From Pyrus communis (taxonomy: Eukaryota; Streptophyta; Magnoliopsida; Rosales; Rosaceae), in assembly GCF_963583255.1 (NCBI RefSeq), contig NC_084817.1:5929043-5993042 (forward strand): a DNA stretch of 64,000 nucleotides. The letters run 5' to 3'. Every line of letters begins with the position of its first letter. The stretch's first letter is position 1. A model generated the notes under the pieces. The model worked only from the letters and a program-made list of their open reading frames with translations. It was not told the origin of the DNA and did not search any database. Below are positions 48,594-60,660 of the stretch, piece by piece. Both the position numbers and the translations under genes were made by a program.

Positions 48594-50530
48594 CTCTCCA
48601 TGGTCTTGCTTTTTCGGGAACACGTTGGGGTTGTGATGCCATTTCATTAGCTGTCCTTGTGACTTGATTCACACGACCGCCTCGGTTCACCTATTTCAAT
48701 TCAACACTAAAGCAACAAAAATGTTAGCAAACCCAAAACAACAAAAATTAATCTATAACAACTATTTTTTTTAATTAAGAAAGACAGATTCTTGTTATTA
48801 CATGTAGTTTAAAAGTTCCTTATGTCCTAGTTTGAGATGGAGCAGCCCCAAAGTTGTGATGTATATCAGTTTCCTACATCAAAACCATTTATACCCAATT
48901 ATTAATTTCATACAACTACGTATATAGTAGAGTCAAACACAATATAAGTATAGTAGAGTCAAACACAATATAAGTATTTGATACAAGTCCAATTTACAGT
49001 TACCTTTGCAATTGTGCCCAATCCTTTGCTTTTGAGTTAAGACCTCTTATTGTGTTATTTCCTTTTGTTGCTTTAGGTCCATTTGCATTTGAGCTAGACC
49101 CTTTAGATATGCTTGTATTGATTGTTTGCCCATGACTCTGCATTATTTATGTTCACTTAGCGACTAGATAAGTGATATATAACAACACTCAAAATAAATA
49201 CAGTCCTTGCTTATGAAATTACCTCTTTTGTAAATCCAAAACCTTATTGTGATTGTAGTAGCCTTTGTGGACAACCTGTTTTGTTGTGTCCTTCCTCTGC
49301 ACAGGTTTGGCATTGCATTACAACATCATATTTCCTTAGCATTGTTGCCTCCTTTGGTGCTTTTGTTCTTTTGCCTTTAGGTCTTCCAAGTTGCTTGTAG
49401 TAAAAAAGGGGTTTAATAGGCCTAAGACAGGTTCTCTTCCATTGTTCTTTCCAGGCATAGGAGCAATATACACTTCATAACACCTATCATAAGCTGGCAT
49501 TTTGTAAAGTGAGTGAACAAACACTTGTGGACTAGCCTCCTTCCTAGCAATTGCGGATATAGCATAGGGACAAGGAATGCCACATAGCTGCCACTTCCTA
49601 CAAGAGCAAGTATGCCTTTCCAAATCTATTGCAAACATACTACCAACCAAAGTATGCACTTGATATTGATCATTCCCTGAATAATTGGCAAAACAATTGA
49701 AACCATCCATTTGATTTTTTTTCAACAATCTTTAAAATTCTAGGTCCAACTTGTTGGGTCCACTTAGCTTATCTTAGCCTAGCCAACATCAAATATTTTT
49801 GAATCCTTTGTAACAACGTAATAATCGGTTTATCTCTTGCATCTAAAATTGCAGAACTAAATGACTCACACATTTTATTCAATAACAAATCACACTTTAC
49901 CAATGTTCTGAAATAAGATCTACTCCAATGGCAAGGTGGCTTCAATAGAATCACCCGCTATAATTTGATCAAACAAGATGTCATTTCCCTCTACATTTTT
50001 TGCACCTTTGTCGTCATCTTCCTCAAATTGTTCATAGTCAGAATCCTTGAATATAAAAGTAACCCCATTGTTATCTTCCTCTTTTTTTGAATCTATAACC
50101 TCTTCATCTATTTCTTCTATAGTGTCTCCAACAACCTCCACACTCTTATTTTCTTCATATTCATCATCCGCATTAAACCCCTCAAACTGAGCATCCACAT
50201 CAACAAAAGAAGCTGCACACATCACTCCCAAGATTGTTTGTGATTTTCCTTAAGTCAACCGAGTATAACAAATGCAGCCTAACTTGAGGAGATATGAGTG
50301 AAACCCACTGAAACACATCTACATCGCATTCAATTCACAAAAAAAAAAAAAAAAAAACCCTTTATTTGGTGCCAAATGCCAATAGTAAAAACCTGCAGTC
50401 TCTTAATTATACCCAAGCACTGTAGCATCCTCATACAGATCAAGCATGGACATATAATCTTTAGTATAATTGTCAACCCATTGTACAATACCACCCACAT
50501 ACTTACTAGTCAAGTGTGAATAGGTCATGA
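48594..50530 (-). pseudogene. MULE (MuDR-type) transposase pseudogene
   Basis: Segments in order: N-terminal KYVGGIVQWVDNYTKDYMSM (about 50430-50530); an acidic stretch rich in DEE (49920-50231); WSRSYFRTLVKCDLLLNKMC (49769-49954); the SWIM zinc finger CSCRKWQLCGIPCPYAISAI with VYIAPMPG (49336-49728); a CCHC knuckle QTCAEEGHNKTGC (about 49255-49310); and a basic tail. The transposase core with the DDE residues is missing between the acidic region and the WSRSYF block, so the gene is internally deleted as well as frameshifted. Confidence 0.82.
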
Positions 50531-50738
50531 TTACCTACAAGCATCAAAATATAATCAGGATCACCAAACAATACTTACTAACCAAATATCCACCAATGTA
50601 CAACATTTACTAACCTAACTTGCTAATTATTTAAAGAAAGTCAATAAAAGCAACAAATAAACATATTATATATGCAAAGTTGTTAGTATACAGGAAGTGC
50701 CAACAACGCTGCACCACAAAGATTATAACAGCAAAGAC

Positions 50739-53700
50739 TGTTTGAAATGGTACCAGGCATATTGTTTTTGGTTGATAAAGATTCAAACTTGATTAATCGT
50801 TTTAATAAGTTTTTGTTTTTGCTAGAGAGAAGACGGAAGAGCAAAAAGACTTTCTGTATTTTTTTTCTTGATCTTCAAAACAAAATTACAGAACTATAAC
50901 TTACCACAGCCGGTCTAAAACCAGATCCTAGAACTAGGGACCTAGTACTCCTCTTCGACCATTAATGGTTCTTGGAGGATATCATCCATCCACTTGGAAG
51001 AAGATGAGAATGCTCAGTACAATTAAAAGTAAAACACCAGCTGTAAACTTTCTAAAACTAGGAAAGGAAACTAGCCGTTGAATTTAAAAGGTTCCTTCTA
51101 ATTTTAGTAAGGTTTTCATTTCTTCATGCTTTTCTGCTTCCTTACTGATTTCATCTGCAGGATTACCTTCTGCAGGTTGTCTCTAAAGCTAGGAGGCAGC
51201 TTAATTCTCAACAGCCTCTCCTAAGCTGCTTACTGGCTTCACTCCTAACTTCATCCTCAAGTAATTGAATCGATCTTTAGGCAAGGCTTTTGTAAATATA
51301 TCTGCCAACTGTTCTTCACTTCTGCAATACTTCACATCAATGGATCCTTGCTGCAATGCTTCTCGAATAAAATGATATTTCCTGTTTATATGTCTGGTTC
51401 TTTGATGAAAGACAGGATTTTTGACCATTGATATTGCAGACATGTTGTCACAAAACAATGGTGTTGCATCAGCTTGCAATTCACCAAAATCATCCAACAC
51501 AAATCTTAGCCAAATGGCTTGAGCTGTTGCTCCAGCTGCTGAGACATATTCAGCTTCTGCAGTTGACAATGCAACTGTGTTTTGCTTGACTGAGGCCCAT
51601 GAAAAAACACCACTTCCAAAGCTAAATGCATATCCAGATGTACTTCTACTGTCATCTTCACTTCCAGCCCAATCTGAGTCACAAAAACCAATCAAAACAG
51701 CCTCCTTGTCCCTTGTGAATTCAATACCATAGCTGAGAGTGCCTTGAATGTATCTGAGAACTCTTTTAGCTATTCCCATGTGTTTTTTCGTGGGACCATG
51801 CATGAATCTTGATAGCAAACTAGCAGCATACATTATATCAGGCCTGGTTGCAGTTAAATATAACAAACTGCCAACAATCTGCCTAAATAAACCTTCATCA
51901 GTCAGCTCACTTCCATCAATTTTCTTCAGTTTCTCACCAGTGGGAAGAGGAATTGTCACAGATTTACAATCCTCCAGGCCAAACTTTGCAAGTAAGGACT
52001 TTGCATACTTGCTTTGATGAATAAAAACCCCTCTCTCAGTTTGTAGAACTCCCATTCCCAAGAAATGGTGTAAGAGACCTAAGTCAGTCATCTCATATTT
52101 CTGCATCATGTCCCTTTTAAACTCACTGAGCAATGTATTGCTACCTCCAGTGTATATTATATCATCAACATATATAGAGACTATGATCATATTTCCTTCA
52201 TCATCAGTTCTAGTATATAAGGTAGCCTCACTTATGCTTCTTTTGAAATTGCAGCTTGTGAGATAAGTGTCAATCTCACTGTACCAGGCTCTAGGAGCCT
52301 GCTTCAAACCATAAAGTGCCTTCTTTAACTTATAGACCTTGTGACTTGCATTTTTGACTTCAAACCCTTCTGGTTGCTCAGTGTAAACCTCCTCCTCAAG
52401 TACTCCATTCAAAAAAGCTGATTTAACATCTAATTGGAACAGCTTCCAACCCTTCTGTGCTGCAAGTGCAATTAAAGTTCGAATTGTATCTAACCTTGCC
52501 ACTGGAGCAAAGGTTTCATTATAGTCAATGCCAGGTTTCTGAGCATACCCTTTTGCCACAAGCCTAGCCTTGTGTTTTTGAACTGATCCATCTAGATTCA
52601 GTTTGGTTTTGAACACCCATCTGACTCCTATAACAGGCTTGTCTGCAGGTCTTTCCACAAGCTCCCAAGTTCCATTTTTCTCAATGGTTTCAATTTCAGC
52701 ATTCATTGCTTCCTTCCATGCATTGTCTTCAATAGCTTCATGATAGGTTTCAGGCTCAATGATAGTCATATGACATCTTGCATAAATGTCTTCCAAGCTT
52801 CTCAGCTTCTCAGGTGTATTACTTGGTGTTGAGCCTTGACTAGTACTGCCATTGTTACTTCCAGTGGCTTGTTCATCACCAGACACTAATTGAGTGAAAT
52901 TTGGAGAGTCACAGCTTTGAGTTTCATGAATAAGCCCTTCTGGTTCTGTTATCTCTGGATTCTCATTTTCAGAACTGAGTGGCATGAAAACAGTTTCTTC
53001 TTGCTTACTTTCCCAATTCCATGATTTGCTCTCATCAAATATAACACTTCTTGAGAGTATGATCTTCTTAGTTTGAAGATTATAGATCCTATAACCTTTC
53101 TCACAGCTGCCATACCCCATAAATATTCCCTTGTTTGCTTTATCATCAAATTTCTGTCTCAGATTTGATGGAATGTGGCTGTAACAAATGCTTCCAAACA
53201 CTCTCAAATGTTTTACACCTGGTTTTCTTCCTGTGAACGCTTCAAATGGTGTTTTACCCTTCACTGAGATTGTAGGACACCTATTCTGCAAGTACACTGC
53301 AGTTCTAACTGCTTCAGCCCAAAAAATCACAGGAATGTTCTTCTCAGCCATCATTGATCTGGCCATTTCACAAATAGTTCTATTCCTTCTCTCAGCAACA
53401 CCATTTTGCTGAGGGGAGTATGCCACTGTTAACTGTCTCTCCATTCCAACATTAGAACAGAAATTCAAGAATTCATGGGAGGTATATTCACCTCCTCTGT
53501 CACTTCTCAGCTTCTTAAGCTTAAAACCACTTTGCAGCTCAACAAAAGCTTTAAATTTCCTAAACACATTGAACACATCAGATTTGTTCCTTAGAAAATA
53601 CACCCAACACATTCTTGAGAAATCATCTATGAATGTTATGAAGTATCTGTTGCCACCAACAGATTCATTCTGCATTGGTCCACAAACATCAGTGTATACC

Positions 53701-55992
53701 AGTTCTAATGGTTGACTAGCTCTCCAAACTTTCTCTTTATCGAATGGTTCAATATGCATCTTCCCAGAGACACAACTCTCACAGACTTCCTTCATCTCAG
53801 ATAATGCAGGCAATCCAAGCACCAATCCTTCTCTCTGCATCCTTTTCAGACTGTTAAAGTTCAAGTGACCAAGCCTTTTATGCCAGATCCTTGACTCTTC
53901 TTCAATTGAAGCTTTTCTAGCCACTGCATTTATAGATTCAAAAGACAATGGAAAGCATCTGTTCCCTGTCATAACAACCTTTGCTACCACATTTTCAAGA
54001 TTGCTATCATCAAATATCACAGCCATGTTACCACCAAATAGAACATAATAACCGTGTTCCATCATTTGACCAACACTTAACAGATTTTCATCTAATCCTG
54101 GAACCAGCAGCACTTCATTTATGTATCTTTTCCCTCTTCTTGTCTCAACTACAAGTGTTCCTTTTCCTGTGGCTTGAACGAGATCACCAGTACCCATTTT
54201 CACTTTGCAGGTCACTGACTTATCAAGATTGATCAATAAAGACTCTTGAGAAGTCATGTGATTACTGCAGGCACTGTCCACAAACCACACAGACTTACTT
54301 GATGCAATTGAGCTTGCATGACAAGCATAGAACATTGTTCCTGTGACCAGATCTTCTTCCTTTGCACAATTTGCAACTTGTTTACCATTATCACAGTCCT
54401 TAGTTAGATGACCAAATCGACTGCACCTGCCACATTTGGGTTTTCCTCTATATCTGCATATACCAAAGTGATATTTGTCACACACTTGGCATAGTGGTTT
54501 CACATTCCCTTGACTGCCACTGGTTTGTTTGTTGTGTGCAGGAAACTTGTTGTTCCAGCCACCACCAGTACCATTATTCCAGCTGCTATTTTGACCCCAG
54601 TTCTTTCCCTTCTTGTACTGACCAAACTTTGGATTTGATCTATACTGAGACCCTTTAAAATTTCCAGTGCCACTTCCATTTCCTCCAACTTTAAGACTAC
54701 TGAAAGCCCTCTCAGTACTTGTGTATTTGTCTCTTTCATCATGCAAATCTTCCCTCTTATCATAAACTTTCACTGAGGCTAGGACTTCTTCAATCCTAAT
54801 AGTATCTAGATCTCTGGTTTCTTCAATAATCGACACTATGGACTTATACCTTCTGCTTAGACTCATCAACAGCTTTTGAACGATCCTTTTTTCTGTTACA
54901 TCTTCTCCTAGAGATTTCAAGTTGTTTACTATCTCAAAAAAACGAGCCAGGTAGTCATCCAGAGATTCAACATCATTCATTCTTAGATATTCAAAATCAG
55001 CTCTAATGGCTTGTAACTTCACAGCTCTTACCTTTTTGTCTCCTCTGAACTCTCTTCTCAAGATTTCCCAGGCACCCTTTGCAGTCTTCTCATTTCGGAT
55101 TCTGGGAAAAAGTTCATCAGTGATTGCTCCTTGAATAAGACTTAGAGCCTTGGCATTCTTGATCTTTTCCTCCTTTGTAACAACTGGTCTTTCAACTGGA
55201 ATGTGCTCAGACTCGCTTTCTCCTTCTTCCTCAGAGATCTCCTCTCTGGAAGTTTGTTGTCCAGCAAGACCAACTTCAACCACATCCCATAGATCGTATG
55301 CTATGAGAATGGTTTCCATTTTTACAGCCCAAAAATCGTAGTTTGAACCATTAAATTGTGGTGTTCGTAAATCACCACCGGAGGAGCTTGATCCGACCAT
55401 CTTCTCAGGTAGCACAGCACAAATGGTTATAAAGGTACCACCTTTAATCCTTTCTGGATTTGTATCTTCACAGAATCACGTCCCTTCTTCGAAATCAGAC
55501 CAAGAGCTCTGATACCATGTTTGAAATGGTACCAGGCATATTGTTTTTGGTTGATAAAGATTCAAACTTGATTAATCGTTTTAATAAGTTTTTGTTTTTG
55601 CTAGAGAGAAGACGGAAGAGCAAAAAGACTTTCTGTATTTTTTTTCTTGATCTTCAAAACAAAATTACAGAACTATAACTTACCACAGCCGGTCTAAAAC
55701 CAGATCCTAGAACTAGGGACCTAGTACTCCTCTTCGACCATTAATGGTTCTTGGAGGATATCATCCATCCACTTGGAAGAAGATGAGAATGCTCAGTACA
55801 ATTAAAAGTAAAACACCAGCTGTAAACTTTCTAAAACTAGGAAAGGAAACTAGCCGTTGAATTTAAAAGGTTCCTTCTAATTTTAGTAAGGTTTTCATTT
55901 CTTCATGCTTTTCTGCTTCCTTACTGATTTCATCTGCAGGATTACCTTCTGCAGGTTGTCTCTAAAGCTAGGAGGCAGCTTAATTCTCAACA
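50739..55992 (-). mobile_element. Young, structurally complete Ty1/copia retrotransposon
   Basis: Both LTRs are 475 bp (50739-51213 and 55518-55992), and I found no difference between them on reading them base by base. A perfect 5-bp duplication AAGAC flanks the element (50734-50738, 55993-55997). On the minus strand the 5' LTR is followed directly by TGGTATCAGAGC, the initiator tRNA-Met binding site (55506-55517), and AGGAGAGGC precedes the 3' LTR. It sits in the MULE. With an unbroken gag-pol it meets the structural conditions for an autonomous, recently moved element. Confidence 0.97.
51201..55415 (-). CDS. gag-pol: Intact copia gag-pol polyprotein, 1404 residues
   Basis: The frame starts MLPEKMVGSSSSGGD; a second Met at residue 6 is an equally good start. 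Gag fills residues 1-300 (NYDFWAVKMETI, DLWDVVEVGL, AWEILRREF). Cys-rich knuckles lie at 309-341 (CGRCSRFGHLTKDC). The protease is at 378 (FVDSACSNHMT, D380). The integrase zinc region is HKRLGH...CESC (512-548), with catalytic D576, D639 and E675. RT spans about 925-1170 with YVDD at 1082-1085. RNase H has DSDWAG and STAEAEYVSAA. All catalytic residues are present. The last three codons run into the 3' LTR. Frame-wide openness and copia-typical length show it is not decayed. Confidence 0.97.
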   Translation of the reverse strand: MLPEKMVGSSSSGGDLRTPQFNGSNYDFWAVKMETILIAYDLWDVVEVGLAGQQTSREEISEEEGESESEHIPVERPVVTKEEKIKNAKALSLIQGAITDELFPRIRNEKTAKGAWEILRREFRGDKKVRAVKLQAIRADFEYLRMNDVESLDDYLARFFEIVNNLKSLGEDVTEKRIVQKLLMSLSRRYKSIVSIIEETRDLDTIRIEEVLASVKVYDKREDLHDERDKYTSTERAFSSLKVGGNGSGTGNFKGSQYRSNPKFGQYKKGKNWGQNSSWNNGTGGGWNNKFPAHNKQTSGSQGNVKPLCQVCDKYHFGICRYRGKPKCGRCSRFGHLTKDCDNGKQVANCAKEEDLVTGTMFYACHASSIASSKSVWFVDSACSNHMTSQESLLINLDKSVTCKVKMGTGDLVQATGKGTLVVETRRGKRYINEVLLVPGLDENLLSVGQMMEHGYYVLFGGNMAVIFDDSNLENVVAKVVMTGNRCFPLSFESINAVARKASIEEESRIWHKRLGHLNFNSLKRMQREGLVLGLPALSEMKEVCESCVSGKMHIEPFDKEKVWRASQPLELVYTDVCGPMQNESVGGNRYFITFIDDFSRMCWVYFLRNKSDVFNVFRKFKAFVELQSGFKLKKLRSDRGGEYTSHEFLNFCSNVGMERQLTVAYSPQQNGVAERRNRTICEMARSMMAEKNIPVIFWAEAVRTAVYLQNRCPTISVKGKTPFEAFTGRKPGVKHLRVFGSICYSHIPSNLRQKFDDKANKGIFMGYGSCEKGYRIYNLQTKKIILSRSVIFDESKSWNWESKQEETVFMPLSSENENPEITEPEGLIHETQSCDSPNFTQLVSGDEQATGSNNGSTSQGSTPSNTPEKLRSLEDIYARCHMTIIEPETYHEAIEDNAWKEAMNAEIETIEKNGTWELVERPADKPVIGVRWVFKTKLNLDGSVQKHKARLVAKGYAQKPGIDYNETFAPVARLDTIRTLIALAAQKGWKLFQLDVKSAFLNGVLEEEVYTEQPEGFEVKNASHKVYKLKKALYGLKQAPRAWYSEIDTYLTSCNFKRSISEATLYTRTDDEGNMIIVSIYVDDIIYTGGSNTLLSEFKRDMMQKYEMTDLGLLHHFLGMGVLQTERGVFIHQSKYAKSLLAKFGLEDCKSVTIPLPTGEKLKKIDGSELTDEGLFRQIVGSLLYLTATRPDIMYAASLLSRFMHGPTKKHMGIAKRVLRYIQGTLSYGIEFTRDKEAVLIGFCDSDWAGSEDDSRSTSGYAFSFGSGVFSWASVKQNTVALSTAEAEYVSAAGATAQAIWLRFVLDDFGELQADATPLFCDNMSAISMVKNPVFHQRTRHINRKYHFIREALQQGSIDVKYCRSEEQLADIFTKALPKDRFNYLRMKLGVKPVSSLGEAVEN

Positions 55993-56336
55993 AAGACCTG
56001 CAATGTTGCTTGTTTGTTAGCTCCCTTCTATCTGAAGCTTGAAGCAAGAGAGCATAATTTGCTAATTATTTGCTTGGTCTGTTATCCAAACAAGCAGCAA
56101 ACAACTTGCTAAATATTTTGGGCCACAATCTAGGGAAGCTTCCAGCAAAAGAAAATAATTTACTAATTATTGGTTTTGCCTGTTATACAAACAAGCCTAT
56201 TTATTTCGGGCACGATCTATGGAAGCATGAATCAAAAGAGAATAATTCAAAAAAATAAAAAATAAAAAGCCGAACAAGGGAGCCCATATACTGATATACA
56301 CACTCGACTGGAAAAATAACACACAAAGTAACCCTT
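55993..56336. other. MULE interior between nested elements
   Basis: No gene was seen. AAGCAAGAGAGCATAATTTG and GAAGCATGAATCAAAAGAGA blocks are repeated with variation around TTTGCTAATTATT/TTTACTAATTATT. Confidence 0.35.
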
Positions 56337-58049
56337 TTGTTGTAAAATCGGCGGTATGTGCAGTAGAATAAATAAAATACTAAATTTACAAGATTCCTCT
56401 ACAGTCGGTGTGACTGGAGTACGTTCTCGGGACAGCAGTGGTGCTTTCATATATAATCTGGAATAATAATATTACGAAGATAACTCTCTCTATTTTCTCC
56501 TCTCTTCTTTCTCTCTCTGTCGTGAGCCTTGTAGCTTTTTTATATTTTTTATTTTCTGCTTTTCTCCGTATGCTCTCATTTTATAAGCAAAAAGATTACT
56601 GTTGCAACATTACTCACTTCACAAATTTTCCACAAATGAATAGTGAAAATACTGTGCATGAATAGTAACAAACTGTTCATGTGGGCCATCCACATATTAT
56701 TCACAACACTCTTTCTTGGATGGCCACAAGTCTTCTATTGACTTGTTTAAAATCTTGATCTGTTTTTTTTTTTTTGGATGCTCCCCCTGATGAGTAGTAC
56801 CACATCTGTTGTGCTTGTTGACTTTCCACAGGCTTGGTCTTGAACTGGGCTGGAGGGTTTTCTGGTTTCCTCCAAAAGTCTAAATTTACTTCATTTATCT
56901 GGAACTAAATTTGATTCAAGGGTGGTGGACACTTGATCTTGAGTTGGACTTGTGATTTCTTTAAGGGTCGTTGATGCTTGATCTTGAATGAAATTGGACC
57001 ATGAGGAGCTTCACGTGGCAAGTGATCTTCGACTCTGTCGGGGATGAATCAACACATGTTTATTGTGCTTGTTGATTCTCCATGAGCTTCGATGTATCAT
57101 TTTCACTTGCCTTATCTGTTCCCCTTGCAGAAATGGTATTTTCCCTAGTTTTCCCCCATGCATGTGTGGCTTCTTCTCTTGCAGTATTTGTCCCTGATGT
57201 AGGAGTGGTATCTTTTCTGCAAGAATCAAAGATGACTACTCGAGAGCCATGCTAGGTAATCAATCAGGGAAGGGTTCCAGACAATCAGTTCCAGATCAGA
57301 AGCTTGATTCGAAGTGCTGACTGATTGTTCCCTTTCTCCTTGTCTTGCAGGTAAGAACAAGGACAAAGAAAAAGACATGGAAAAAGCATGATATGAGATA
57401 TTCTTGCTCTGGTGTGACTTGTTTGAAGAGATATTCTCGGAGAGGAAGAAAATTGAGTATTTCGAGATGCTTTGTTGCAGATGCATTCTCGAAGAGGATG
57501 AAGAGTTAGGCTTTTTTGAAGGTCTGCCTTGCATAGAGGACGGAAGTAAACATTTATAGGGATTTCCCAATAGCAAGTAGTGGTACTATTCATTTACTCT
57601 TGTTGGCAACTATTGGGTAATTGAAATAGTGAGATTCACGTGTTTCAACTTTGTCAGAGATCTTTAACAAAGTTGCCCGTGATATTCGAAAAGCTGAGAT
57701 TGTGTCTGAAAATTAACAACGAACTTTATTCAGGAAAATTTGGCTTTTGAAATTCGGAGAGCGGTGCCTCTTCGATTTTTGAACAAGTTGCCCTGTTGCC
57801 TCTTCTTTTTATAGAGACATCAATTGTGTTCCAAATGCACGCTCGAAAAATTGTTGCATGTAGAAATTTCCCTTTTCTGTACTTCTGAGATTTCAATTTA
57901 TTTGACCTCATTTTCCTTCATCGTTTCTGAAAATGGCTTGCCCATCTGACCATCGTTTTGATTTGAATCTTTTGGAAGATGGAAACATTTCTTCTCAAGA
58001 CAACATAAGGCACCCATCATTCTTATCCCGCTAATAGTCCTCTTACTGT

Positions 58050-58169
58050 TGGAACTCTGTGATGAAGAATAACATAATCGCTTCAGTGGTAGCTAGGAAT
58101 CTTCTGGTTGGGGACTCTGTGATGAAGAATAACATAATCGCTTCAGTGGTAGCTAGGAATCTTCTTACT
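58050..58169 (+). repeat. 60-bp perfect tandem duplication
   Basis: GACTCTGTGATGAAGAATAA through TAGCTAGGAATCTTCT occurs twice in tandem, adding 20 codons (MKNNIIASVVARNLLVGDSV) in the coiled-coil frame that follows. Confidence 0.85.
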
Positions 58170-58667
58170 CTTAAGGATAATAGGATATTTTCAAAACGGT
58201 CCGATGAATTGGCTGTTGAAGACTCTCTGACTTTCAGTGTTCAGTGTGCAGGCTCTGTATCTAATATGGGTCAACGTGTACTTGTTCGAACACGTCAAGT
58301 TGAATCATTGATGGCTGAGGTGGCAAGTCTTAAACAAGAGATCAAATGGCTTAAGCACGAGAATAGAGAGTTGCACATGCTTGCGAATAACTACTCAACA
58401 AGCATGAAAAGGAAGCTTGACCAGCTGCAGGAATCTGAAAGTCGGGTTCAAAGTGACCATCAGAGGTTTGTGGCTTTATTCCAAAGGCACCAATTGCCTT
58501 CGCCGTCTGGAGTTTTACCAAGTCTTGAGGTTCCAAATAATCAACCTCCAGTGTCTATTCTTTCTGGAGTTCCGCCAAGTACTAAGGTGTTACATGATCA
58601 ATCTCCAGTGTTTCCCCCTTCGGGGGTTCCGCCAAGTATTGAGGCTTCACATGAGCAACCTTTGTGA
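58059..58667 (+). CDS. Coiled-coil protein of retroelement-associated type, unknown function
   Basis: A 202-residue frame. After the duplicated N-terminus it reads GQRVLVRTRQVESLMAEVAS, then LKQEIKWLKHENRELHMLAN, a heptad-like helix with Leu/Val spacing, followed by a Pro/Ser-rich repeat region (SPSGVLPSLEVPNNQPP and two related units). Similar frames are common in Rosaceae repeats, but no activity is known to me. It lies on the strand opposite to the surrounding LTR element, so it probably belongs to a further nested element (about 57240-58700). A true start is uncertain. Confidence 0.5.
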   Translation: MMKNNIIASVVARNLLVGDSVMKNNIIASVVARNLLTLKDNRIFSKRSDELAVEDSLTFSVQCAGSVSNMGQRVLVRTRQVESLMAEVASLKQEIKWLKHENRELHMLANNYSTSMKRKLDQLQESESRVQSDHQRFVALFQRHQLPSPSGVLPSLEVPNNQPPVSILSGVPPSTKVLHDQSPVFPPSGVPPSIEASHEQPL

Positions 58668-58699
58668 AGGCTTCCTCTTGTATGTTTATTTTAACTTAT

Positions 58700-60160
58700 G
58701 TGTATGCATATGTCTGTAATTTCTCAGAGATAATAATAGACAAGGTTTATTTCATTCAATGTATTATGCTAAATACAACAAAGCATATACTTCACTAAGA
58801 TGTAGTACTTATGGACCAAATATCAATTCATCTTTATCCTCACGAAGATAAATGATCTTTCTTAGTGTCTAATTATTGGCATTTGAGTTTTCAACGCATA
58901 ATCTTCATTCCATATGGTTCTTTATTATCATAAACATCATGGATAAGATTCGTGTTGGCATATTGTTTAATCTACAGCCCGTGACAATATTCCTTTCAAC
59001 AATTTATAATCTTTCTAGACTCTTTAGGAGTTGCAATTTAATATCATCAACTTTTGCAAGAGATTTAGTGTGTTGCAACAATATCATAATGATACTAAGG
59101 CAATTTATATCATCCATTGATATTGAGTATATAATTTATTCTTTACCCTTTCGGGGCTTATTTCAAGCAATTTGAATCATTCAGGGATTTTCTACACTTC
59201 ATAACATATTTTCCTTTGGAACTTATACAGAGTAATTTGCTCCTATGTATACTTGAGGGATTTACTTGAGATATGATGAAGGCAACTCACAACCCTTCGT
59301 ATATAATTCTCCATTCATATGAACTCGTTTACAAGAGTATAATTTTAAGTTTCAATTAGTAACCTTGTGTCATATCATGTGAGTGTATTTCACTGTATTA
59401 CAAATGCCCATACGTAACCTTCTTGGTTCAACATCTTTTGGCTATTTGTATTATATACATATATATCCATTTTCCCCACTTTATTACAAAATTGTAACGG
59501 AATTGCCTTTCTCCATTTTGGCCAATAATTTTCCTTTCGTCGATGGAAAAAGAACGGGACTTAATATCAACACAGCTCATTGATGAATTTAGTAGCTACA
59601 TGTAAAAACCAAAATTACCATTGGTTATTATCAGTCCGTGATCCTATTTTCTCATGTGTATGCGCATGCATAAAAGCTTTTCATTTCTTTGGATATCCAT
59701 TGTCTCTTCAAGGGCATTGCACTATCTCTTCCAGGATAGTACTAGTTTAGAGAATGCGGATCATAACCTCCTCTTGAGCGTTATAGAGCTTGGATTTTAA
59801 TCTTCACTTCCGGTGAGTTGAGTCATTAGAACCTATAGGTCTATCATGCTTCATGCATGAGACATATGTTCCCATGTCTGCAGATTGTTCTTTTTGTGAC
59901 GTGTATCCATGTAGCGACTGTTATGCTTTCGGCATGCAACAGTTATGCTTTGGGAATGCAAAAGTTCAGTAGTGCCATATTCTTATTCTTTTGAATGACT
60001 GAACCTTTTGAGTCTGCGAATCTGCCATGCTTCAGGCATGCAACAGATAAATCATTTGCTGCCTCATTATTTTGTCCAATAAGGACATCAATTCTTGTAT
60101 ATGTGATTTCATCACTTTCGTTACATCATTAAATGCATTTGGCATTTGATTGATACATCG
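58700..60160. other. Non-coding interior of old LTR element
   Basis: No gene was seen. Around 59830-60050 CATGCTTCATGCATGAGAC, TGCTTTCGGCATGCAACAG and CATGCTTCAGGCATGCAACA are related short palindromic units. Confidence 0.3.
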
Positions 60161-60179
60161 TTGCATCATTAAATTATTC

Positions 60180-60660
60180 TCACTTCATTTTCTCATTGAT
60201 TGCTTCTTGAATCAAAATAAGACAAATTCTCTTTGTTCTTCTGGAACGGTATTTTCTCGTCGTTCTTCTAGAACAGTCTATTTCTCCCCCTAACGTTGGA
60301 AAAGTTGTCTTATCAAAATGACAGTCTGCAAACCGAGCGGTAAACATATCTCCAGTCAAAGGTTCCAAATATTGAATGATAGATGATGTTCAATATCAAT
60401 GCCCAATATGAGATGATGCCTCATTTTAGTACATTATGACAATACAATAGGCACATATATAACACAACCAAAAACTTGTAAATGTGTAATGTTTGACTGT
60501 TGCCCAAACACGAGTTGTACTGAGAAGTATTGATGGTTGATAACATGTCTCAACTGAATTAATAATGCATCATTTAAAACAGCACGTCCCCATGTAGAAG
60601 ACTTGGCAATTTCGTTTTCATGGGCAAAACACGGGCCATCAATTTCATCCGCTTAATAAA
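60180..60660 (-). pseudogene. pol: Copia integrase C-terminal remnant
   Basis: Minus-strand translation gives QNGLAEIFIKRMKLMARVLP, then MKTKLPSLLHG (about 60560-60660), typical of the region after the integrase glutamate. Lower down MEPLTGDMFTARFADCHFDK, then TTFPTLGGE (60275-60368) is the conserved copia segment before RT. Stops and frameshifts separate them. It agrees with the minus orientation of the enclosing LTR element. Confidence 0.8.
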
